Shown here piece after piece: positions 1 through 5,853 of a DNA stretch of 5,853 nucleotides. Every line of letters begins with the position of its first letter. The first letter of the stretch is position 1. A program made the position numbers and the translations under genes. Source of the stretch: Bacteroidales bacterium (GTDB lineage Bacteria > Bacteroidota > Bacteroidia > Bacteroidales > Muribaculaceae); assembly GCA_014800105.1 (NCBI GenBank), contig JAAVGQ010000053.1, forward strand, positions 1 to 5,853. Direction: 5' to 3'. The notes beneath the pieces are model-generated. The model saw nothing but the letters and a program-made list of their open reading frames with translations, was not told the DNA's origin and made no database searches.

Positions 1-2
1 TG

Positions 3-887
3 GTTATTACCGAGAAAAACAGCTCAATCAAACTTGACTGGTTCTTCTTCAACCCCGACAATTCACTCGTAATCAGTGAAATTTACTTAGGCTCCCTTAA
101 CGCTAAGGGCACCGGTCTTATCTATGACTCTTACATCAAGATTTATAATAATACCGATGAGACAATCTATGCTGACGGTCTTGCAATCTGTGAGAGCAAT
201 CTGAATAACGCGACTGATTATCTTAACCTCAGCATCACTCCTGCTGAAAAATTCATTGCCGGAACTGTATATGTTATTCCCGGCAACGGCACCGACTATC
301 CCATTGAACCCGGCAAGTCTATCAAAATTGCCGACCAGGCTATCAACTGGACTGAACAGGTTGCTAAGGCACAAAATCACACAGATGCTGACTTTGAATG
401 GTATGATGTAGTTACCATTGGTACAGTACGTGACACAGACAATCCCGCAGTTCCCAATCTTGACAAGTGGTATAGCTACTCAGCTACTATCTGGATTCTT
501 TCACAACAAGCTAACCGCTCATACGCATTAGTCCGCTTCCCTGCCGGAGTGAATATGGAAAAATATCTTAGCGATTACACTTGTTCATACACCTATACCA
601 ATGCAGCAACCAGCAAGGAAGTAACTAATAACAACAAATACTATATTCCTCTTGACTGGATTATTGACGGCGTAAATCTCTGTCCCACTAATAAATCTAA
701 GTTCAACTGTTTACCCGCCACTATTGATATGAGCTACAAAGCTATTGCCGATGACTATGACAAGGCTTACGAAAATGCCTACAAGACATTCGTTCGTCGC
801 CAGTCAGGAACATCAGCAGCCGGAAATATCATTCTTCAGGATACCGATGACTCGGCAAAGGACTTCGATATAGTAGCTGCGTTTTAA
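3..887 (+). CDS. DUF4876 domain-containing surface protein (5' end missing)
   Basis: The reading frame is open from position 3 to the TAA at 885-887 and gives 294 residues with no start in reach, so the gene begins before the window. The GTG at 549 and ATG at 555 lie inside the conserved domain and are not real starts. Blocks that I recognise as DUF4876, counted from the first visible codon, are ISEIYLGS (24-31), YADGL (56-60), IPGNG (92-96), YPIEPGKSI (99-107), ADFEWYD (129-135) and DNPAVPNLDKWY (147-158). The composition, rich in Asn, Asp, Thr and Tyr with alternating hydrophobics, suggests an all-beta exported protein. Family members are usually lipoproteins or secreted proteins with an N-terminal Ig-like or carboxypeptidase-regulatory-like sandwich, which would lie off the window. 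No function is established. The outer-membrane barrel gene follows 40 bases downstream, so a surface partner role is likely but inferred. Confidence 0.82.
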   Translation, partial: VITEKNSSIKLDWFFFNPDNSLVISEIYLGSLNAKGTGLIYDSYIKIYNNTDETIYADGLAICESNLNNATDYLNLSITPAEKFIAGTVYVIPGNGTDYPIEPGKSIKIADQAINWTEQVAKAQNHTDADFEWYDVVTIGTVRDTDNPAVPNLDKWYSYSATIWILSQQANRSYALVRFPAGVNMEKYLSDYTCSYTYTNAATSKEVTNNNKYYIPLDWIIDGVNLCPTNKSKFNCLPATIDMSYKAIADDYDKAYENAYKTFVRRQSGTSAAGNIILQDTDDSAKDFDIVAAF

Positions 888-927
888 TATCATCTATTGG
901 AAGATTATTAGATAAACAACAAATTAA

Positions 928-2478
928 ATGAATTACCCGGGATTTCTTTCCCTGATTGTATTTACCTTTTTGAGTGTTCCCATGGCTTCTTATGCTATTG
1001 AGAACGCCCAAAAGGGTAATTCAGTTCTTAATCTGAAGATAGATCGTGACTGCCCCATTGGGCAATCTCAGCGGGATTACTATCTCTCAAATCCGGCAAC
1101 CATGCACTTTGCTGATTCTAGCAGCATATCTTCTGCAGGATTAAATGCTGATATTGAAAAGTATGATCATTCGATATTGGCACAGGAAGGTCGTGGATAC
1201 AACATGTATGCCATCGAAGCTGATTCATATTACAAACTGTCACCTATAAGTACAGTGTGGGGCAATGCAGCCTACCACAATGGCAAGACTCTTGACATAA
1301 AAATGAGTGACGTTATTGACTACAGTGTTGTAGGCCCCTTCGTCATAGGGGATGAAGTAGGCGGTAATGTCAATCATCAGCGTTATACGTTTGGTGGCGG
1401 CTGGGGAAGACTCTTCGGTAAATGGGGTATCGGGGCTCAGGCAGCTTACCGAGCTGAAATTGCTCACAGGGCTATAGATCCTCGCGTGAGAAACATAGTT
1501 TCAGACCTCACTATTGACCTCGGAGCATCCCGCTCAATCGGGCATAATTATCTACTTGCCCTTAACGCGGGCATTAGAGTCTATAACCAGGATGTTGATG
1601 TCGAGTTTTATAATCCCACTTATCGTCCCACCACGAGTGTATTCACTGGGCTGGGAAGTTACTCAAACCGTTTCAGAGGCTCCGAAACAGAAAGCGCAGC
1701 CCACAAACTCACTGGATATCAGGCATCAGTCCAACTCGTTCCGGTAAATCGCGGGGATCGTTTCTATGCAATTGTCGAAGCTTCGCTTTCTGATGCACAA
1801 TTGATCCTGCATGGTTATAATGACCTGACTTTCGGAACAACTTCTACAACCGTTATCTCTGGGAGAATGTCCCGTAAATTCACGTTTAACCGACAATTCA
1901 CATTCTTCCCAACTGTGTCAGTAAACATGTGGAAACGCACGGCTACTGAAAACCTCTTCGGAACTTCAGCTGAAAACTATATAAAGATTGGTGAACGCAA
2001 GAACTATCATCACAACAGATTTTCCGCCTCACTGAATCTACCCGTAGCCTGGAATCAGCGTGAAAGAAACTTGGTTTACACCCTTAGCCTCACCGGCGGA
2101 TTCCTTTCTAACGAAGAATATCTCGTTGAACCATCACGCAAACTAAAAACCGACTTTTTTAACTCAGGTGCAATGCTTGACATCACGAAGAAGATAGGTC
2201 TTTGGGCCATTGGTGCCAGAGTTGGCTACGAAGGGGTCAATTCGCTGTCCACTTCAGCCCAATGGGCCGGACTTGATTTCAGCACTCCCGAAGGAGCAAC
2301 TGCTCTGAATAACTATGAGATGTCTTCATGTAACGTTACCGCGGAGCATGCAAGAATCTCCGTATCAAGAGCACTGAAGATGATGGCTGTTACCCTCTCG
2401 GCTCAGATTTCCCATTACGACCTTAAGGGTCACAACTCGGGAAACAGTATCATAGCTGCACTTTCGATTACGTTCTAA
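928..2478 (+). CDS. DUF6850 family outer-membrane beta-barrel protein
   Basis: This is a complete 516-residue protein. The start is fixed because an in-frame TAA (925-927) directly precedes the ATG. Residues 1-23 form a signal peptide: a hydrophobic core from about 5 to 19, then Ser-Tyr-Ala with cleavage likely after Ala23. The rest has no long hydrophobic helix. It shows many short amphipathic strands rich in Tyr, Gly and Asn and ends in SLSITF, a terminal-Phe strand typical of outer-membrane barrels. The block YTFGGGWGRLFGKWGIGAQA (153-172) and the following IDPRVRNIVSDL (183-194) match my memory of the DUF6850 family. Only one Cys (41) lies near the mature N terminus, with another around 465. 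The family has no known function. Its place between a DUF4876 gene and an ABC transporter suggests an outer-membrane channel or scaffold for the same system. A generic porin or an assembly barrel is the alternative. The TTTTTT run at 2155-2160 does not break the frame. Confidence 0.85.
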   Translation: MNYPGFLSLIVFTFLSVPMASYAIENAQKGNSVLNLKIDRDCPIGQSQRDYYLSNPATMHFADSSSISSAGLNADIEKYDHSILAQEGRGYNMYAIEADSYYKLSPISTVWGNAAYHNGKTLDIKMSDVIDYSVVGPFVIGDEVGGNVNHQRYTFGGGWGRLFGKWGIGAQAAYRAEIAHRAIDPRVRNIVSDLTIDLGASRSIGHNYLLALNAGIRVYNQDVDVEFYNPTYRPTTSVFTGLGSYSNRFRGSETESAAHKLTGYQASVQLVPVNRGDRFYAIVEASLSDAQLILHGYNDLTFGTTSTTVISGRMSRKFTFNRQFTFFPTVSVNMWKRTATENLFGTSAENYIKIGERKNYHHNRFSASLNLPVAWNQRERNLVYTLSLTGGFLSNEEYLVEPSRKLKTDFFNSGAMLDITKKIGLWAIGARVGYEGVNSLSTSAQWAGLDFSTPEGATALNNYEMSSCNVTAEHARISVSRALKMMAVTLSAQISHYDLKGHNSGNSIIAALSITF

Positions 2479-2522
2479 AACAATCTTTTAATTATCACCT
2501 AACTAACTATCTATACAAATTT

Positions 2523-3428
2523 ATGTCTAACGATCAAGAACCGGTTATCTCGGTCAAGAATCTTACTCAGCGCTATGGCAAAGGTCGCATAATATACAAG
2601 GACCTTAGCTTTGACGTGCCCAAAGGGCGCATCCTTGGACTGCTGGGAAAGAATGGTACCGGTAAAACCACAACCATCAACATCCTGATGGGCTATCTAC
2701 GTCCCCAGTCGGGCGAATGCCGCATTTTCGGCGAGTCCATAACCGAAATGAAACCTGAAACCCGCGCACGCATCGCCCTACTCATTGAAGGACACGTGCA
2801 GTATGCATTCATGACAATCGAACAGATAGAAAAATTCTATTCAAAATTCTATCAGAAATGGAACAAGGATGCTTACTATGAACTCATGCGTAAACTCCAC
2901 GTTTCACCAAATCAGCGCATCTCAACCATGTCATGCGGTCAGCGTTCACAGGTAGCTCTCGGTCTCATACTTGCCCAGAATGCTGACCTCCTCGTGCTTG
3001 ATGACTTCTCTCTTGGTCTCGACCCCGGTTACCGCCGCCTGTTCGTTGAATATCTTCAGGAATTTGCCAAGTCGGAACAGAAGACACTATTCATGACTTC
3101 CCATATCATTCAGGACCTCGAGCGCCTCATTGATGACTGCATCATGCTCGACTACGGCAAAATCCTCATTCAGACTCCCGTTGACAAGCTACTCAAGGAA
3201 TTTGGCCGTTTCACCGTAAAACTCGATGGTGACAAGAAACCCGAGCTCAAGGAAATCCCCGAGATTGTCAATCCATCGATGATAGGTAACGAGCTTGAAA
3301 TCTACAGCTTCAAGCCCCTGAATGAAGTTAACCAGATTCTCACGAGCCGAGGCATCAATACCGCAACCCTCACCCAGACTCCCATGACCCTCGAGGACGC
3401 CTTCATTGGCCTCACCGGTAAGTATTAA
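2523..3428 (+). CDS. ABC transporter ATP-binding protein with variant Walker B
   Basis: This 301-residue protein has one nucleotide-binding domain (about 8-230) and a C-terminal extension (about 231-301) common in ABC-2 ATPases of the CcmA/NosF/YtrB type. Visible motifs are Walker A GKNGTGKT (42-49), signature MSCGQ (136-140) in place of LSGGQ, Walker B LLVLDD (156-161), D-loop GLD (165-167) and switch His194. The residue after the Walker B aspartate is Asp161, where the catalytic Glu normally sits, and Phe162 replaces the usual Pro. The Q-loop region (89-98) seems to carry Glu89 or Gln93 instead of a clearly placed Gln. The protein should act on the cytoplasmic face and power the permease encoded 19 bases downstream. 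The leader is AT-rich with no Shine-Dalgarno site, as usual in Bacteroidota. Export or membrane-complex remodelling is more likely than import because no binding protein of importer type is present. The substrate is unknown. Confidence 0.93.
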   Translation: MSNDQEPVISVKNLTQRYGKGRIIYKDLSFDVPKGRILGLLGKNGTGKTTTINILMGYLRPQSGECRIFGESITEMKPETRARIALLIEGHVQYAFMTIEQIEKFYSKFYQKWNKDAYYELMRKLHVSPNQRISTMSCGQRSQVALGLILAQNADLLVLDDFSLGLDPGYRRLFVEYLQEFAKSEQKTLFMTSHIIQDLERLIDDCIMLDYGKILIQTPVDKLLKEFGRFTVKLDGDKKPELKEIPEIVNPSMIGNELEIYSFKPLNEVNQILTSRGINTATLTQTPMTLEDAFIGLTGKY

Positions 3429-3447
3429 TCCATAAAACCCTGCGAAT

Positions 3448-4122
3448 ATGTACTCTTCAATAATATTTAAAGAATGGCTTAAGACTCGCCGTGTTTTTTT
3501 CGTTGCTCTTGCACTCGCACTCCTCGTTGCGGTTTATGTAATCCTATCCTTCAACTCTCAGATCAAGGCTCATGGCATTGGTGCCTTGTGGATTGCCATG
3601 CTACTCAAGGACGTGTCATTTGTTGATGCTGTGACCTACGTACCGCTTGCCATAGGGGTTGCTCTCGGCGTTGCCCAAATGGCACCCGAAATGGCATCAA
3701 AAAGATTGAAACTGACCCTTCACCTCCCCTACCCTCAGGTGAAGCTCGTAGCCATGATGCTTGCCGCTGGCATGATTGAACTACTCGCAATCTATGTTCT
3801 CCAGGCCGCAACTATTCTCATCTACGATGCTACAATTTTCCACCCTGAAATGGTAGGCCGCGTATTCCTCACCATGCTTCCCTGGTATCTCACAGGCTTC
3901 ATCGGCTACCTGTTTGTTTCAGCCATCTGTCTGGAGGGAACCTGGTATATGCGCATTATCCTTGGCCTCGTAGGCATCGCCGTGGTCCTCGTCATGTATC
4001 TACAGCCCGGTACAATGGCAGCTTACAACCACATGATTATTACAGTTATCGTTTTAGTGCTCGTTCTCACCATCCTCTCTTTTGGTTCAATCGCAAGGTT
4101 TAAGGAGGGCCATCAAGACTAA
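3448..4122 (+). CDS. ABC-2 type transporter permease, six-helix inner-membrane protein
   Basis: This 224-residue hydrophobic protein has about six membrane helices, roughly 16-34, 60-78, 98-126, 139-161, 168-185 and 195-214. A short amphipathic N terminus (IIFKEWLKTRR) precedes helix 1, as is usual in ABC-2/NosY-like permeases. The loop after helix 2 carries PEMASKRLKLTLHLP (80-94), a charged cytoplasmic segment of the kind that contacts the ATPase in this class. The start lies 19 bases after the ATPase stop and the stop is 2 bases before the next gene, so translation is probably coupled and the three products likely form one complex. At 224 residues it is at the short end for ABC-2 permeases and has no large periplasmic domain of its own; the following gene may supply that part. 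A run of seven T (3494-3500) does not disturb the frame. The substrate cannot be inferred. Confidence 0.88.
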   Translation: MYSSIIFKEWLKTRRVFFVALALALLVAVYVILSFNSQIKAHGIGALWIAMLLKDVSFVDAVTYVPLAIGVALGVAQMAPEMASKRLKLTLHLPYPQVKLVAMMLAAGMIELLAIYVLQAATILIYDATIFHPEMVGRVFLTMLPWYLTGFIGYLFVSAICLEGTWYMRIILGLVGIAVVLVMYLQPGTMAAYNHMIITVIVLVLVLTILSFGSIARFKEGHQD

Positions 4123-4124
4123 TT

Positions 4125-5372
4125 ATGAAAAAGATTTATTATCTCGTATTAACGGTTCTTTCTATCGCTGTCCTGAGCTGGGTGCTCCCATGGTTATACA
4201 ACCTGTGCCTCCCCGTGCGTCAGCCTGACCCTTTTGTTAGCTACCCTCCCGTAAATGACAAATTCATTGTATCGATGCCCTCAGATGACCGCAAGGGAGA
4301 GCGCGAAATATTTGAAGCCGATCCTTTCACTGGAGAAAAAGGCTCAACATATACATGGGAAGAACGCGATTCACTCCTTCCCGAGGTCTTCATTGGCCAG
4401 TTATCGGCTAAAGGACAGATGCCTGACTCGATTAAAGGTGTAGAAATCACGATGCAGGTTATTCGCCGCAACAGCTGGGTATTCTCTTCTAATCCCCGCG
4501 ACCTCAATCGCTCCGTTCCCACGGTTTATCCGCTAATGGAGTCACTCCCGGTGCGCTTTAAATTTGAAGATCCTGAGGTTGTAATGACTCTTGACGATGG
4601 TCTCAAAATAATCAATATTGAGTCAAACGATATTGACGAAACGAAGACTAAACGCTTCGCAAAGATGTTTGATGAAAAAGGATTTACATTCCCCGCAAAA
4701 GAAGCTATAGCCAACATCACTACCCGCAAGGGATATGACAACGGCTATCTAATCATTGACTGGGCTGACAATCTGTATCATCTTAAAATGCAGGCCAACC
4801 GCCCCAGCATGGCTAAGATTGAACTTCCTGACTCAGTTATCCCGCAGCACGTCTTCATCATGGAGAATGTTGACCGAATGCTCTACGGTCTAATCTCAGA
4901 CAAGAAAAACAACCTCTATGCTATTGCTCATGATGACGACTATACCATCTCTAAACTTCCAGGAATCAAGTTTGACCCCGAGACTGAAAAGATGGCAATC
5001 GTAAAAGGCCTATTCAGCTGGAATGTCAAGCTATCAAAGGACGATGATGTAAAATGGGTTGCTCTGAACTCTGACGATTACTCCGTTCTGGGCGTGTATG
5101 ACTTCCACCACGATACTCCCGTAAGCCGTATCATCGAAGGGTGGATTTTCCCCTTCACTACTTACTTTACTACTAATAATGATCTACATGTGTACCCGCG
5201 GGTGGGCAATTTTTCTTGGAACGCGTTCTTACTTAATTTCGTTCTTGCTGTTCTCGTTTTCTTTGTAGCAAAAGGAAAGAACATAAAATGTACCATCGGG
5301 AAAAGCGTTGTCACACTTATTTTTGGTATATTTGCATTTATTCCGCTCATCATTTTAAAAAGAGCGCACTAA
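4125..5372 (+). CDS. DUF4857-like membrane-anchored periplasmic protein
   Basis: This 415-residue protein has an N-terminal membrane helix (about 5-29), a large polar domain (about 31-363) and two C-terminal helices (about 366-382 and 394-411). The Lys-rich loop AKGKNIKCTIGK (382-393) between the last two helices fits the positive-inside rule. It places the big domain in the periplasm and the extreme C terminus outside. The length, layout and position behind an ABC ATPase and permease agree with the Bacteroidota family DUF4857, which I name from memory without a search. The second half of the periplasmic domain has repeating short strands around DNLYHL (215-220), KNNLYAIA (261-268), KWVALNSDD (310-318) and NDLHVYPRV (352-360), which could be beta-propeller blades. 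The gene starts 2 bases after the permease stop, so the product is probably a stoichiometric partner of the transporter. No catalytic motif is visible. Confidence 0.75.
   Translation: MKKIYYLVLTVLSIAVLSWVLPWLYNLCLPVRQPDPFVSYPPVNDKFIVSMPSDDRKGEREIFEADPFTGEKGSTYTWEERDSLLPEVFIGQLSAKGQMPDSIKGVEITMQVIRRNSWVFSSNPRDLNRSVPTVYPLMESLPVRFKFEDPEVVMTLDDGLKIINIESNDIDETKTKRFAKMFDEKGFTFPAKEAIANITTRKGYDNGYLIIDWADNLYHLKMQANRPSMAKIELPDSVIPQHVFIMENVDRMLYGLISDKKNNLYAIAHDDDYTISKLPGIKFDPETEKMAIVKGLFSWNVKLSKDDDVKWVALNSDDYSVLGVYDFHHDTPVSRIIEGWIFPFTTYFTTNNDLHVYPRVGNFSWNAFLLNFVLAVLVFFVAKGKNIKCTIGKSVVTLIFGIFAFIPLIILKRAH
5307..5334 (+). promoter_or_regulatory. possible internal Bacteroidota-type promoter before the lipoprotein gene
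   Basis: TATATTTG at 5327-5334 matches the Bacteroidota -7 consensus TAnnTTTG exactly. GTTG at 5307-5310, 16 bases upstream, is a partial match to the -33 TTTG element. Transcription would begin near 5340 and give a leader of about 60 bases for the lipoprotein gene at 5401. The site lies inside the codons of the last membrane helix of the DUF4857-like protein, where T-rich codons are expected, so it can easily be chance. No equally good match was noticed in the other gene gaps. Confidence 0.22.
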
Positions 5373-5400
5373 TTAATAACATTTAATAAAACTATAAACA

Positions 5401-5853
5401 ATGAAAAAAACTCTTTATTTCTTAGCTACAATCGCAGTAGCATTCCTTGCCACCGCATGCGGCGGTTCAAAGACCCAGCAGGCAGCTGATGAAGAAGTCA
5501 GCGAAGCTCTTACTGTTGACGAGGTTCTGGCTAATGCTGACAAGTATAACGACCAGACGATTACCATAGAGGGTATCTGCTCACACCTTTGCGCTCATGG
5601 TGGCCGCAAAGCTTTCATTCAGGGTAATGCTGACAACAAACAGCTGCGCTGTGAAGCATTTCCCGGTATGGACGCACCATTTGCCGGCGAGACTGTTCAC
5701 AAACCCCTTAAAGTTACCGGTATCCTGCGTGCTCAGATTGTGAACGAGGAATACCTTCAGGAACTTGAGCGTACAGAACAGGAGCGTGCCTACGCAATCA
5801 ACGCAGAGGGTGGTGATGTTACTGCAGGAGAATCAGCATCAGGTTGCGATACA
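5401..5853 (+). CDS. small lipoprotein with Cys/His cluster, OB-fold-like (3' end missing)
   Basis: The frame is open from the ATG to the window end (151 codons visible, no stop). The N terminus MKK plus a hydrophobic stretch leads to the lipobox LATAC with the lipidated Cys at position 20, followed by Gly-Gly and a low-complexity linker, so this is an envelope lipoprotein. The mature part starts near residue 37 with LTVDEVLANADKYNDQTITI, then CSHLCAHGG (60-68), which places Cys60, His62, Cys64 and His66 on alternate positions. Two more Cys are at 84 and 149. The pattern 'x-G-x-x-V-x-I-E-G' followed by short strands and a later VTGIL (105-109) suggests a small OB-like beta-barrel, with a helical Glu/Arg-rich tail (115-133). 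Its gene lies 28 bases after the DUF4857-like gene, so it is probably co-transcribed. Metal or heme binding, or thiol redox, is a reasonable guess only. The visible length suggests the stop is not far beyond the window. Confidence 0.8.
   Translation, partial: MKKTLYFLATIAVAFLATACGGSKTQQAADEEVSEALTVDEVLANADKYNDQTITIEGICSHLCAHGGRKAFIQGNADNKQLRCEAFPGMDAPFAGETVHKPLKVTGILRAQIVNEEYLQELERTEQERAYAINAEGGDVTAGESASGCDT

Noticed and set aside
87..380. 97-codon open frame on the - strand
   Set aside because: It lies antisense to the conserved DUF4876 coding sequence, has no family features and no credible leader.
549..887. A separate small protein starting at GTG 549
   Set aside because: It is in frame with an open reading frame that runs unbroken from position 3, and the upstream part holds the conserved DUF4876 blocks.
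888..927. Gap between the first two genes as a regulatory site
   Set aside because: Forty AT-rich bases hold no hairpin, no promoter match and no repeat that I could find.
829..1011. 60-codon - strand frame covering the gap between the first two genes
   Set aside because: It overlaps both the DUF4876 tail and the signal peptide codons of the barrel gene and has no recognisable feature.
1514..1747. 77-codon + strand frame inside the barrel gene
   Set aside because: It is an out-of-frame shadow of the DUF6850 coding region, which is intact from start to stop.
2479..2522. Gap between the barrel gene and the ABC ATPase as a terminator or promoter
   Set aside because: It is AT-rich with no inverted repeat and no TAnnTTTG match, so I see only a typical Bacteroidota leader.
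3494..3500. Run of seven T as a possible frameshift or phase-variation site
   Set aside because: The permease frame continues intact across it, the run encodes ordinary Val-Phe-Phe in helix 1, and seven T alone is weak support for slippage.
4241..4741. Two - strand frames and one + strand frame inside the DUF4857-like gene
   Set aside because: All overlap a complete 415-codon gene with clear membrane helices; their compositions look like antisense or frame shadows.

Overview
The window looks like a piece of a Bacteroidota chromosome, most likely order Bacteroidales. The family is not provable from this sequence; a Muribaculaceae-like gut anaerobe is a guess. The grounds are protein families known almost only from that phylum (DUF4876, DUF6850, DUF4857), AT-rich gene leaders without Shine-Dalgarno sites, and intermediate GC content. 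All six genes are on the + strand with gaps of only 2 to 44 bases, and no terminator-like hairpin is visible. They are best read as one operon that enters from the left and leaves to the right. There is no RNA gene, CRISPR array, transposon or long intergenic stretch.

Layout: 3-887 is the C-terminal part of a DUF4876 protein, probably an exported cell-surface protein. 928-2478 is a complete DUF6850-type outer-membrane beta-barrel with a signal peptide. 2523-3428 is an ABC ATPase of the ABC-2/NosF/CcmA-like type with a variant Walker B and signature motif. 3448-4122 is its six-helix inner-membrane partner. 4125-5372 is a DUF4857-like protein anchored in the inner membrane with a large periplasmic domain. 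5401-5853 is the start and most of a small lipoprotein with a Cys-x-His-x-Cys-x-His cluster, cut by the window end.

Working model (inference): the operon encodes an apparatus reaching from cytoplasm to cell surface. The ATPase and permease form an inner-membrane ABC unit, the DUF4857 protein is its periplasmic partner, the lipoprotein is a possible metal- or thiol-handling periplasmic factor, and the DUF6850 barrel with the DUF4876 protein forms the outer-membrane and surface part. From my recollection of related loci, a TonB-dependent receptor may lie just upstream. The inner-membrane half resembles in gene order the NosD-F-Y-L copper maturation module (ATPase, permease, periplasmic protein, lipoprotein), but no detectable sequence feature proves homology for the last two. 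The substrate is unknown.
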